NCBI RefSeq assembly: GCF_027580225.2
Contig: NC_073341.2
Location: forward strand, 11,752,001 to 11,816,000
Length of the DNA stretch: 64,000 nucleotides
Direction: 5' to 3'
From: Misgurnus anguillicaudatus
Lineage: Eukaryota > Chordata > Actinopteri > Cypriniformes > Cobitidae
Each line of letters starts with the position of its first letter. Positions within the stretch are counted from its first letter, which is position 1. This document shows, piece after piece, positions 32,440 through 45,755 of the stretch. Both the position numbers and the translations under genes were made by a program. The notes beneath the pieces are model-generated. The model was not told the origin of the DNA. It was given only the letters and a program-made list of their open reading frames with translations, and did no database searches.

Positions 32440-32824
32440 GTGTGGGTGTGCACTGCGGGGCTGAGAAACAGAGCCGATCACCGATTGGCTGTCTGTGTCC
32501 TGATGGGCCGTCTCTGTCTGTGTACAGAGAGAAGGAGGGGAGGGAGGGAAAGCACGAGCGAGCTCACTGGGGTCAGAGCAGAGAAAAAGAAGCGTGGGCG
32601 TTTTGTTTTGCGATGGCAGGGCAGGAAAGAGAGGAGAGCGAGCTCACGACTGTTTGAGGCGCACTCGTTCAACCATCTCTCGTCTTTCTCTTCTCCCTTC
32701 GCACGCGTGCAGCTTGCTCCCTTGAGCCTGCAACTCGTCTTCTCTCGCTGGAACACTTACAAAAAAATCAAAACATTCAACTTACAGGCAGAGCGTGGAG
32801 TAGCTCTCCTCGGTGATGGTGAGT
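32440..32824 (+). promoter_or_regulatory. candidate internal promoter / first exon ending ATG|GTGAGT
   Basis: A non-repetitive stretch with many CpG, an inverted CCAAT box (gattgg, 32483-32488) and purine-rich then pyrimidine-rich blocks, closing with cggtgATG|GTGAGT (donor at 32819). It resembles a 5' untranslated exon rather than any repeat seen nearby. Spliced to 45592, the terminal ATG would be in frame with cabin1 and have G at -3 and +4. Upstream ATGs at 32503 and 32611 would not be in frame. No TATA box seen. It could instead be a lncRNA or regulatory element. Confidence 0.4.
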
Positions 32825-33564
32825 TTCTTCCTTACTGTTTTCCTGTTTGGTTTCCTTTTCCTTCTTATTTGTCTTTAGTTTTGTTCGGGATTGAAAGGTT
32901 CAAAGGAAAAGCATCTGACTTGTAAAATTTGAGAGCCTTTAAAACGAGATTTTAGAGAAAAGAACCGGTTGGAGGTCGGAGAGGTGAGTTAGACTTTGCG
33001 TAGAGCCGCAGAAAGCAAGAAAGCAAGAAAGTGAGTGTTTGCAAAAGAGAGATAGTGTTAGCTCTGTCACGCGTGACGCAGATAATAGTTACCTAGTGCT
33101 TTCACCGGTGCCCTGCATTTCATCAACACAGGCAGCAGTAATGGCCAGAAATGGAGTGATGAAGTGCACTAGATGAGTCAGATAACTGGGAACCACCTTT
33201 CTGCTTGTTCTTGGTTTTGCATGTACAGTTCTTCTCTTTCTTCTGCGAAGTACAAATGCCACCTTAGTGGCTTACTTGACACTTTTAGCACTGGTGTGGA
33301 TTATTTGGGGGAATCCCTTGAAGGTAAAATTTATCAATTCTGGACTAATGGTGCCTTAAATAATACGTTTGGTAACAAATTGCTGAATTGATTCATTTAG
33401 CTAAAGTTTCAGATGCTGAATGATGAGTTTTGGGGAACTGTATAGCGAGTAAAGATTAACATGAATTGAACTCTGTAAGTTTAGATGTTGCTATTGTTGT
33501 GCTCGGCAACATGTTCTCCTTTTTAATCAGTTCATATTGACATTTTGACCTTACTACCGTCTTT

Positions 33565-34200
33565 TTTTTTAATTAACAGCAATGTCTGACATTTTTATTT
33601 CAACAAAGCTGTATTGTGAATATGTATCTTTAACTACACGTTATTATAATATCAACAGTATTTGACTAATTTAGATATCCCAAACCTTACCTATACATCG
33701 CAGTAACTAATTTTAATATATTTAATTAACAGAAGTCTCTGCCATTTTTATTAAAACAAAGTTTTATGGTTAATATGTATATTTAAGGTTGTCACAATAT
33801 CAACAGTATTTGACTAAAGCTTACCTATGCATCACAGTAACTTGTTTTTAGATATTTAATTAACACACTGAAAAAAATGATTCATTGCATTTAATCAATT
33901 TTTTTAAGGTAAGTGGTTGCAATCAATTTATTTAAGCTGCATTTAAACAAAAAAGTTTAGTAACGTTAAGTAAAATATAAAACTTTTGTTTAAATGTAGC
34001 TTAAATAAATTGATTGCAACCACTTACCTTAAAAAAATTGATTAAATTCAATGAATCATTTTTTTCAGTGCAGAAGTGTCTTCCATTTTTATTAAAACAA
34101 AGCTTTATTGTGAATATGTATCTTTAACTACACGTTGTCACAATATCAACAATATTTGACTAAACCTTACCTATACATCGCAGTAACTTGTTTTTACAAT
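33565..34200 (+). repeat. three-unit minisatellite (~145 bp), third unit split by a palindrome
   Basis: Units begin near ttaattaacag and share atgtatctttaactacacgt (or a decayed form), caatatcaacagtatttgac and acctatacatcgcagtaact. Units start near 33575, 33721 and 33858. The last is interrupted after ttaattaaca by the 205-bp palindrome and resumes at cagaagtgtc. Confidence 0.75.
33866..34070. mobile_element. near-perfect palindromic MITE, 205 bp
   Basis: The left arm from CACTGAAAAAAATGATTCAT (33866) is matched by ATGAATCATTTTTTTCAGTG ending at 34070. About 88 bp per arm with only a few mismatches, leaving a loop of about 30 bp. CA is repeated at both edges (apparent 2-bp duplication). Confidence 0.82.
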
Positions 34201-34595
34201 AAAAATTACTCGTGGTACAGTTTGTAAATTCTTGTTTGATCAATTTAACTAAAATGATTTGTTACTATTATGAATAGCTAACCAGTGCAAGCCAGCTCAT
34301 AAGAGTCATTTAATTATGAATCAACAGCACGGGTTGTTGTGATATTGTATAGGGGTGTATAAAAGACTAACAAAAAATCTTGATGACAGTAAATTTCATT
34401 GACACCTTTTTTCCTCACCAACAGCAATTCATTTTAAATTATTATTGCAATTTGTTGAGTTTTTGCATTTGAGACCATTTGCATCTGTTTGACAAGAGCA
34501 GTTACACATTTTATCTGCTCAGCACATTTTCACCCAAATAGTTCGTTTTGAACCATCTTAAATCTAAATATTGTGATGTTCACATCGTCAGCGAT

Positions 34596-35868
34596 TAGGG
34601 ATGTTCATCTCAGTTAATTTTCACGACCGACAACCGCAGCTTATAAACCGAACATTAACCATTAACTTATAGATGGTTTCAGCAGTAACAACATAAACAA
34701 GCGGCTGTCGTGATCTGCACGTAACTTCCGGTAAACTCCGCTAAGAATAAATAACAACAAAGTTCTTTAAACGTAGTTTATTTATATAACAAGCAAAAAA
34801 ACAACAATAACAACACATAGATTACCTAGGAAACCCAAACATTTGTTATTTTTGACGAGACATTGGTTCAAGAGATCAGTTTGGCAACTAGTCAGACCAT
34901 TTAAAAAAACGAAACCGGAAGTGAAGTTTGGATCCAGACGTGTATCGCGTCAGCGCACGTGCGTCAGATGAAACCGTCTATACAATTTTTATATTAAATT
35001 GTCATTGAGTAAAAATACAGTTGACGGTTGTCTGTGACCTAGTAAATACAAAACATTTTATTTGAAAACGGGCAAACAGCAGCGACAGATCAACAACAGA
35101 ACTAGGATTCATACACTCTAAGAAAGGATGTGTTCATTTTGACACATTGTTTTGTGTTAAACTATTTAACACATTATGTGTTATTTTAACACATTGTGTG
35201 TCATTTCGTGTAGAATGTGAGCTTAAATAAATGAAATGGACAACACAAGATGTGTTAAAACAACACAAAGTGTGTTATTCCAAAAATAACACAGAGATGT
35301 GTTAAGTTAAGGACAACACACTAGATGTGTTGACCTTAACTAGACACAAGATGTGTTAATTTAACACATTCATTTTAAGAGTGTACATTATCAGATATTC
35401 ACGCAACATTACCTTATTAAAGAGCACCTGATCAGTCCAGAGGATTAATATCCAAAAAGGGCAGATTGTCTCTGTTTCATCTACCACAGTGGTCATTTCT
35501 AAAGCAGGACGCATTTCAAAAAGTTTTGCTTTTGCGTCGTCTTTCTCCGTTTGTGCAAAAAGAGAGATGTTTATGGTCAGAGGCCATCAACGAAGGTCTG
35601 TCCGGATGTCCAGCGTTCAGCTTCAAAACACACTCAAACACGCCACACAAATAATTTCTCATACAAATGATTACTTTATCAGACAGCAATAATATGTCAT
35701 TTACAGGACATTTACAAATTAAAGATAGAAAAGTGCCGAAATGTCTGTCGGCTCATGACGATATGCACCGTGCATTAGAAAATATTTTTTTCTTTTAACT
35801 GATAATGTTAATCGGTCATAAATTCTTACCTTCGGTTAATGGTTAAACGGTCAATGTGAACATCCCTA
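34596..35868. mobile_element. hAT-like element (TAGGGATGTTCA ends)
   Basis: The ends TAGGGATGTTCA and TGAACATCCCTA are perfect mirrors. The flanks tcagcgat (34588-34595) and ccagcaat (35869-35876) match at 6 of 8. It contains a TGTGTT-rich MITE (35112-35385). No transposase recognised. Confidence 0.78.
35112..35385. mobile_element. MITE rich in TGTGTTAA motifs, nested
   Basis: The ends ACACTCTAAGAAAGGATGTG and a mirrored aacacattcattttaagagt close a segment dense in tgtgtta / taacaca inverted words, giving many alternative hairpins. Confidence 0.7.
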
Positions 35869-35972
35869 CCAGCAATTGTGTCACTTTGTGGCGCCTTTCT
35901 CTTTCAATAAGGTTGTTAGGAGGCTTTACTAATTGTGATTGTCCTAGTAACAATTATAAAACAAATAATTAA

Positions 35973-37090
<1,118 letters not shown>

Positions 37091-38684
37091 ATGAACCCTC
37101 CTATCAGTAACTAAACTCCACTGCTTCAATTCCATTGGTAGTCGCTCCCGGAAGTTAATCATAATTTTCATAAATTAGATCACTTTTTTATAAACGTATT
37201 TTTGTTACGTAGCTGAAATCAATTGTCAGTGTCGCCAAAAGTAACCAAGCTTCCATGTCGCTCTTCCCATTGCTAGTAACGCAGCTTGACATGACAACGT
37301 GTGTTCCTGAAATCTGCTTATTACACATTTCAGCTTCTGCTGTTTTGCCACGTGAATTGCCCCTCGTATTTAAAGCCTTTCAGTTGATCATTCTCTGCGA
37401 TTTCATGTTTTCTTTTGTCTTTCAAATGTTAAAAGCTGTTTGTGCATATAGAAGATCCGTAAAGTCTCAAACCCAAAAAAATGTTCTTTCTAAAAGTGAA
37501 GGCTCATCTACGTCTTCCTAAAATGCCTCATTCAAACACGCCTCCACATATCTATGTCACTGTGTGGGGGGATTTGTGCACAACACCGCCCAATTGTATA
37601 CGCAATGAAAGGCATACCTTATTCTTGCAGTAGTTTTATTTCCGCCGCCATGTTGTGAAGACGCTGTGTCTTGGGAGCTGATATTCCAAATATGGTAAGG
37701 GGCGTAACATTTCCGTCACACTTTTGAGGTATTCGACCAATCACAACACAGTGGAGCTTCTGCATGTTTCGGAAAGGCGGGGCATAGAGGAGCAACAATA
37801 ATGTACAGTATGTGGAAAATAATAAACCATTTAATCACATTGGATTACACCAAATACACAAAATAGCGTTCTTTTTAGCAACGTCATATGACCCCCTTAA
37901 GATTTTTTGGGGTGGTTAGATGCTAAGAGAACCGAGCTTACTTAGTGAGGGAAGTCTCACGTCTCTAAAATTGTGCTCTCTTCAATTCAGTGTTTATGCA
38001 GATAAATGATATTGATGACATTAGGAGCAGCTGTAGGCCCGAGGCAGACGTGACATCTTTCTTTCTCTTTTTGTTTCTTTCGTTTTTAGTCGTTTTAATC
38101 AGTAATTATGTATTTTCAATTACCTTATGTTTGAGGCTTTTTTGGAAGTCTTAAACATTTCCTTCTTAAACTAATGCTATGCTAATGAGAAGCAGATGAT
38201 TGGCTGAGTTCATCCCTCGTTAGTCATCAAGGGGTTTTGGTTTGCAGTGAAAGCAGTGATGTTTTTTTTTCTTTCTCTCTTTTTAATGGCTCAAAACGTA
38301 TATAGAAAGAGCTTTTCTTCATTTGGGTTTCTGTTTTGGTCTTATTGTGTTGTTGCCCTTGGAGATGTACAGATTCCCAGAAATACGGTGAGAGACAATC
38401 TCCACATGTATTACATTCCAGGGTCCATGCCCGTATACTGTGCATAACTTAGAGTTTTGAAAGGTATCTCATTGCATATCTTCTTTCTTTAAACTTGTTA
38501 GTCTCAGTGCTGGTTTTCATTTAATAACTTAAAAGCCAAAGTATGAAAGTTTATACTGAAATGATTGTTTTTCACTTTGAGAACCAGAATGATCACACCA
38601 ACTGAGAGCTTTTCATTCAAGTTGCTAGCTGCAAACTTTAAACTTTGGTATATTTTATAATCAAGGTTTACAATGATGATATTT

Positions 38685-39234
38685 AACCCTGGACCACAAA
38701 ACCATAAGTAGCAAGCAGTCATAAGTAGCACGGGTATTTGTAGCAATAGTCAACAATACATTGTGTCTTCTTTATGCCAAAAATGATTAGGATATTAAGT
38801 AAAGATCATGTTCTATGAAGATATTTAGTAAATTTCCTAGCATAAATGTATATAAAAAAAAATGTTTTTATCATTGGTAATATGCGTTACTTAGGACAAC
38901 GTTAAAGGGAATTTTTTTCACCCTCACCCTGGGTTCACACCAGCCGCGTTTGAGGCGTCAAAATTGCGTCCACCACGTCTAGTTTGCCGCTTGGACATTT
39001 TGAATACATTCGCGCGTCTAGAGCGAAGTAGACACGTGGAAAAAGCAACATTTGACGTGTTCAAAGTTCAAATTGTTTAACTCAGGGTGAATGTCCGCCA
39101 AAGATCAAATTGTTCAACTCAGGGCGAATGTCCGCCAAAGATCAAATTGTTCAACTCGGGCGTCAGCCGCAAATTTGCATCAAACGCAAAATGCACAAAA
39201 AGCACACTTATGATTGGTTTTGTGGTCCAGGGTT
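38685..39234. mobile_element. element with AACCCTGGACCACAAAACCA ends, carrying an insertion
   Basis: The 20-bp end AACCCTGGACCACAAAACCA is mirrored exactly by TGGTTTTGTGGTCCAGGGTT. A degenerate relative begins at about 54915 (shared aagtaaagatcatgtt and atatttagtaaatttcct). A second repeat with ccctgggttcacaccag is inserted from about 38928. No clear target duplication. Confidence 0.72.
39067..39160 (+). repeat. 37-bp tandem repeat, ~2.5 units
   Basis: Unit caaattgttcaactcagggc plus gaatgtccgccaaagat, repeated with minor changes inside the inserted repeat at about 38928-39200. Related but non-tandem sequence (atatccgccaaagttcc) lies near 55900. Confidence 0.75.
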
Positions 39235-40415
39235 CATGTTAACAGGAATGGTTACAGTACACTAAAATTTAAATGTTGACATCATTTACTAAATCACGTT
39301 GTTTTAAAGTCATATGACTTTCTTTTCTCTGTTTTTGGGTTTGTTTGCACATAAAGGTGTTTGTGGTTATGCCATGATTTTGATGTTAACAATGTCGAAC
39401 ATCATTGTGAGCAATTGCCATATTTGAATGTACACTGTAAAAATATTGCCGAATTAAGTTAAAACAACTTGCTTTTGAAGTCAACTCGACATACTATTTT
39501 TACGTTTTGACCTGTTTCTACCGTTTAAGTTAACATGTTGATTTGACACAAATGCTGCATTTTGTTACAGTGTAGTTAAAATGTTAAAAAATTATAAACC
39601 ATTAGTTTTTATAAAAATATTTATTTTTAGAGCATATTGTATGATTTAAGAAACAGTCAAATTCAGGGCCTGAAGTTAACTTTTTTGACCACCAGCCACT
39701 GTGGCAGGTGGATTTCTAAATCACAGTGACTTTTTACCAGACAGTTTTTTTTTTGCCTGAATAGTGAATGATAACACTGTCTTTATTGTATCATCATTCA
39801 TCATCATTTCTCTTTTATTCTTTTCATGAAAATGCATTATTTATAAAAGGCACATACAATTCATTTGAATTTTCCTTTACATTTCCATGATCAGAAAGGA
39901 GCAGATGGAAAAATAATATTCTTATGAAATAAATATAATGAAATAAATATAATTATTTTTAGAGTTATAAAAGTGATTTTCTCTTTGTCTTAGGTTGTTT
40001 GATTAACATTTAATGACACTGACTTAAATATGTTCATTGAGGTTACTGTCTCTTTAAGACCAAACAAGACTCTCTATATACACTTAAGACATAAAGAAAT
40101 GTTTTTATTAGACAAAGAATACTGTGAAGATCATTTTGTTTATATGTGCCCTGTCAAGAACAGAAATATATGTAGCCTACGCTTGCTTTTAGGAACGCGT
40201 CTCTCCGATGTGCCCTATTGAGTGCCCTTAAACCCGCGCGCGCACACACAAACGGTGGGGGAATTCCAAACTGCGCACATAAACGCCCCACATACGTTGT
40301 TTTTCATTACTCTATTCACAAAATGTATGTTAATGTAGTACAGTATAAGACACATTAGCGCAACTCTCTCTAAAGTTTACACATCAAGAGTTCTGATCCG
40401 TCACAGCAGCACTAC

Positions 40416-41675
40416 TAGGGCCCTATAATTTCCGCGATCACGGAATCGCGGACGGAATCGCGGAATTGGCTAATTAACACGGAATCTAGTATAAACGCGG
40501 AATTTCGCGGAATTTTACATATTTTGAATAAAATTATGTTTTTGTGTGGGAGACGAACGTATGTCTGGGGGAAATGCAGACCGGGGGAAGTAAATCTGGG
40601 CGACACGCCCCCTCCCGTCATTTCAGACCTCCTCCAAAACACTGAAACCATGGCGAAGCGGCTCTCCACGACTCAGCTTTCGTCAGCGAAAAAATTAAGA
40701 AATTCGACGCTAAGCACTTAGTTCCGAGCAGGTCTCACATGACTTTTATGTGACCGGAGAACTGTTAGTTTGGAAGCTTAGTCAACACTCTGTTCACGGT
40801 GAGCGCAAAGATACATGCACTCTCTCATCCATGTCTGTCTCACTGTACCTCTCTCATGTGCACGCGCTCATGCATCTGTCCGAAGTGCGAACACAAATCC
40901 TCATGTATTTGTTCAGTTTTATGCATTTCAAGCGAGCTGAGGCAAACTAACTATCCCTCGCATTTAAAATATAATCATCTACATCATGGCGCCGCTCTCT
41001 GTCTCTCTATCGCTCGCGCAAATAGCTGCGCGCTCATGCTGTCCTAAGTCAGATCACTATCCTGTGTATGTTTGTTCAGTTTTATGCATTTCAAGCGAGC
41101 TGAGGCAAACTAACTATCCCTCGCATTTAAAATATAATCATCTGCATCATGGCGCCGCTCTCTGTCTCTCTTTCGCCCGCACGTGCAAAGAGCTGCATGC
41201 TCATGCTGTCCTAAGTCAGATCACTATCCTGTGTATGTTTGTAAAGTTATATGCATTTCAAGCGATTGTGTATAAAATATGGATCGCGTTCCGCTGGATT
41301 GATGTGTTTAAGGCACTTCTGAAGGCACCACTGCTTTGACACCTTGTTGTAGCCTCCTGCAACAACACTAAAAAAACCAATGCATTGAATTGAGTTGTGT
41401 GTGCGCGTGCGTATGTGCGTGTGTAAATGCATCTTTTATAGTCATTAAGTAATTCTGTTATCCAGTTTTCCCCCCAAATCATTTACATTTTAATCATTAA
41501 CATTAAAAGGCACACTCTTTTTATGACTAAAATAAAAGTAAAGGGTAAAAAATATAATTGCCAAAAATTAAAACGGATAAAACGGAATTTGCAAAAATTA
41601 AAACGGAGAAAACGGAATTTGGGAAAAAATAAAACGGAATTTGGGAAAAAATAAAACGGATTTTATAGGGCCCTA
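40416..41675 (-). mobile_element. hAT-like element (TAGGGCCCTATAA ends), copy 2, inverted
   Basis: Bounded by TAGGGCCCTATAATTTCC and ATTTTATAGGGCCCTA. The flanks gcactact and acactaca match at 6 of 8 when the element is taken from AGGGCCC. Same content as copy 1 in reverse, plus a 163-bp tandem duplication (about 40908-41236) and a cggaattt array near 41580-41660. The + strand frame 40524-40721 corresponds to 36795-36992 in copy 1. Confidence 0.78.
40908..41236 (+). repeat. 163-bp tandem duplication within the hAT-like element
   Basis: gttcagttttatgcatttca recurs 163 bp apart (40911 and 41074), followed in both by actatccctcgcatttaaaa, catcatggcgccgctctctg and tgctgtcctaagtcagatca. Confidence 0.85.
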
Positions 41676-44490
41676 CACTACACATCTGTGCAACTGTGAT
41701 TGTACTGTAGCCTATGTCAGCATTGCGTTCTCATCCCATCTCACCAACAGTTTAATACTTACTCGCACATCCAAACGTGGTCAGAGAAGTGCCTCATCTT
41801 CTTTCCAATCGCATGAACGTTGCGAAACAGCAGTCGCATCCTCTCAATGAATCATTCAATTCGCTTCAGTGATGCGCGGATTGATCCGAAATGAGCGGGT
41901 GTCACCCGTCGTTATGAGTCATCCAAAAATATTTTTAATGCTATTCGTGCCGACGTCGGTCGGGTCGTTGCAAATTAACTATTTTAAACAATTACGGGTG
42001 GGTTAGTTAAACGTCGGTTGGGTGCGGGTTGTTTATATACATTGACCCGCGCATCACTGATTCGCATTGGCTACCCAGTAGATTGACAGTGTTACCTGCC
42101 AATTGCAAAATCCACCCGCATTTGGTCGGGTGTTAATTTCAGGCCCTGCTCAAAAAAAAAATTCTCATATTTTCACAATTTATTCATGCCATCCCAGATC
42201 TATTTGACTTCTTTTCTTCAGTTGAACACAAACCAATAATTTGTATTTTCATATTTGGATGAACATTTTTTTTTTATGTGAAATCCACGAAACATGCTGT
42301 TCAGCGAGTTGCTACTGTTGTACTACACTGAACACAGCAGGAATGGCTGAACTAATGAACATGTGTGTGTAATCGTGTTGTTTGGCCTGTAGCACAGCAG
42401 TTTGAGGGTTCTGTGCCAGAGACCCATCTAATAGCATTCCATTCGTTGATCCATCAAGACACGCCCCTTCTGATCCATCAAGACATGTCCTATCACATAT
42501 TTTTCCATCAGGACACACCCCCTCATGCCTCTTTTCTGTATCCATCCATTTTCTATGCACTGCTCGATAAGCTTTGGGTAATCCCTGCTGTGAAAGGTCA
42601 AAAGCCTTTTAGAAACACACACTTTCCCTCTGACTGCAGTTTCACATCCAGAACTTTGTGTTATGCCATTAGCCATAGTGTGGGCTTGTAAAGGTGTAGT
42701 GTTTATTATTCACAGGAGGAAAATCTTCCCTGGGTAATGTGTATGCGACTACTGTGAAATGAGCAAATATAAGAAGTTTAATTGTTTCTTCTAATCAACC
42801 CACTAATGCTCAAACTTCCTCCATCACGCTTCCCTCCTTTTCTCATTTTCCCAACATTTATCCCAATTAGATTGTTCGCTTTACACTGGTCTTAATCGAA
42901 CGACTGGCAGCTGCAGATTTGTCGCATGCAAATAAACATCCAGATCGTTCAATCTTTTTTACGGTTCCTCTTTCTCTCTCTCGCTCCTGCATGTTTGTTC
43001 TCGCCTGCACCCGCTTATTCTGTTTCCACAGGGTTCGCGGTGCCATTACCTACATTTTCTGGAATGTCAAAACGTCCAAACATGGTCATCTGCCAGCCCA
43101 AATCCAAACAGTCTCGATTCCCCCCATTGCATTCCTGTTTTCTAGGGCAGTTACACTGGAGCGCTATGAAAAAACTGGGTTACGCTTTTTTGATCATTGA
43201 ACTGAAGATTGCATAAAGAATGCTTCTTTCCACATGATATAGCTTTCCATTTGAAAATGAATGTAATTGGTGTTTTCTCAGAGAAGTTATCTGCTTGTTT
43301 TAAATGCGATCTCACGAATTGCTTCATTAAAGGATGAGTGGGACATCAAAAGAGCACAGATGCACATACTGTATGCAAGAACGCACAGCGAATGCTAATG
43401 TGTGGGTCAGTGCATTGCAAGTGCACATACTTAAAGTCGACATGAAATCTGCGAATGTTTCAGCCCTTGCTTTGCCATCTCAGTTCATTTAGTCTACCGT
43501 TTTCCAGCCACATATACTTGAAACGCTATACAATCCTGATTGTAGGTGTAGAGAGATGAACGAATGGATATGAAGAAGAGGGATAGGGAATATGGATTGG
43601 CAGGAGAGTGGGTAGAGGCAGATCTCTCATCATCGGGCAGATTTTCTTTATGGCCAGATCCCAACACATCAAGAGCCAAGAGCAGATGGCCTTAACAACA
43701 ATATTATTCCCCCACCTTTCTCGAATTCATTGCAGCTTTTACACTTAGTGTATATTACCTTGTTCATTTTAAGCTTTTAGTAGTATACTGTGAACAATAC
43801 TTGCTCTTTCTTTGAATTTGTCCAAATATTTTTCTTTCAGATATTGATTGTGCTTTTGTGTTAAAGCCCAATGCAATCATTACTTCTGTAGTATATGATA
43901 TTTACGAGTAAACTGGCTATTTGAAGATAAAACGTATAAAGTATGAGACACACCGAGCCAACAGTTAGCCATCAGGCAGTGCCGGGTGTTTTTGAAGCGT
44001 TGGCTGGCTTTAGTTTTGTGGCGTCTGTTGTTTTTGGGTGCATGTCGAATCAGCGGCGTAGCTTGACGAGGAGAAAGAGAATACAGTCTACCGGCACCTG
44101 CTGGTATGGGAGGGTCACTGTATGTTTTTTCACACAAGCGCAGTGCGTACACACTTGTTGGCTGTTGACTGTAGTCTGTCCGGTAGCGAAATACGCATAT
44201 GACAACGAGGCACAAAAGAACCAATGACATTCAACATTGTTGATGCGTCGCCATATTTGAACTTAACATGTCGATTTCTATTCTGCTGTAGATATGTGAC
44301 ATATGAAGCACTAAATATGCTCAATGTCAAAGTTTGTGTAAAATCAATTCAGAGTTAGTAATGTTAGTAATGACTGTGAACTATGTAGAACTGAATTGTG
44401 GAGTTTCTGAGTTGGGATTATTTGGGCGGGGCTAAAATGATGGCTCGATTATGCTTTGGAGAAACTGAGCATGGCCCCACCCCTATCACA

Positions 44491-44544
44491 ATCACAAGCA
44501 ACTATTCAGGTTGTAGCATCACAAGCAACTATTCAGGTTGTAGC
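44491..44544 (+). repeat. 27-bp perfect tandem duplication
   Basis: Two identical 27-bp units starting atcacaagcaactattcagg, at 44491-44517 and 44518-44544. Confidence 0.9.
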
Positions 44545-44667
44545 AGTATTTGAAATTTGAGAGAGACTGCAGCTTTTTTGTGAGTGGGCGTGGCTTCAGT
44601 GCCAACAACGGACACGCCCCCAGTGTTTAAGAGCAGAGAATCTGGCTTATTTTTCCTTACTTATTTT

Positions 44668-45410
44668 TAGGGTTGTGCGATATGACGATATTTGATCGTG
44701 AACGATTAAAAATGTCTCTACGATCTACATTTTCTGAAACATTGTTTTATGGTCATTCGTGCTTACATCAAGTACGCGACAAGGTGCGCGCTACATGAAG
44801 ACGAGGTAAGGGCCGAGTATAACTTTATTTCGCGTTTGTGTTCAGCTTGCGCGCTCACACGTCCGCGGTGCTTTCATGGTATACTGACCGCGGCTACACG
44901 CGGATGCCTGTACACATATGCAAAACAAATGATTTCTTACTTAAATGATTATCAGGGCAGCACTGATTTGCAACATTTACAGTGCATTAAAAAAATTAGG
45001 ATAAGTGAAAAGTAGCCGATCCCCCATTGCAAACAAAGTTTAGAAAAAACATGAAGAAAACAAACAACAGGAATCAAACATTATGGTGACGAAAATGCTT
45101 TCAGCTTTCTGAAAAAAATTGAAAATAAAAGAAGAGAAAACGATAGTAATTGTGAAAAATGCTGTCTATTTTCGTTGTGTAATTGTTTGTAGTGAAGTGT
45201 CCTATCTCAATATTTTCTTGTGCATGTGCTGTTGTACGTGCACTTTCCGTGCATATATTTGTTACCTTGTAGGACTGCATTTCTAAATGGTGGCATTAGT
45301 ATGGCTGTATTAAGGCTGATTAATGGCAAAGATCCGTGATAAAATCTTAAAATTGTGATTTTGCCTAAACCTATCGTGGTATGATATTTTTCACATATCG
45401 CCCACCCCTG
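44668..45410. mobile_element. hAT-like element with perfect TSD CTTATTTT
   Basis: CTTATTTT at 44660-44667 and 45411-45418. The ends TAGGGTTGTGCGATATGA and CATATCGCCCACCCCTG. Its centre (about 44803-45270) is a different repeat, homologous to 60243-60825. Confidence 0.85.
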
Positions 45411-45591
45411 CTTATTTTATCTACTCATGGTCGTTTTTATCATTCAAATTTGCCTGAGCGGTTAGTAACACATTTTTCTGTAGTGCAGAAACACTTTATG
45501 CAGACTTTAAAGTGTTTTTCTTTCACAAATGTAATATTTCAGTTCAGAAGAAGCTCTCCTGTGCTAATGGATCTTTTCTTTTCTTCCTTAG

Positions 45592-45755
45592 GGCATCTGG
45601 CGGATTCCAGTAGATGAGATCGATCGTCCCGGTAGTTTTGCATCTCATATGAACAGATCCATCGTGCTGTTGCTGGATGTCCTGTTTCAATTGAAAGACC
45701 ATCACACATTACTCAAGATCTCCCTTATGCTTCAGAGAACCCCTGACCAGGGAAA
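45592..45755 (+). CDS. cabin1: cabin1 exon ([20 protein letters not shown])
   Basis: The acceptor tttcttttcttccttag is a strong polypyrimidine tract. The exon begins at phase 0 and encodes [20 protein letters not shown], then [20 protein letters not shown] and [15 protein letters not shown], with the last Lys codon split (AA|gtaaga). It is one of the most conserved blocks of the protein. Because it starts at phase 0, it could follow an ATG-ending first exon (see the candidate at 32440-32824). Confidence 0.95.

Noticed and set aside
32305..32925. 206-codon open frame over the candidate promoter
   Set aside because: No similarity to a protein family, it crosses the putative donor at 32819, and the composition follows CpG/pyrimidine bias. 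Treated as untranslated sequence.
33866..34070. Palindrome as a microRNA precursor
   Set aside because: Arms of about 88 bp with nearly full complementarity and MITE-type ends fit a transposable element better than a miRNA hairpin; no independent support.
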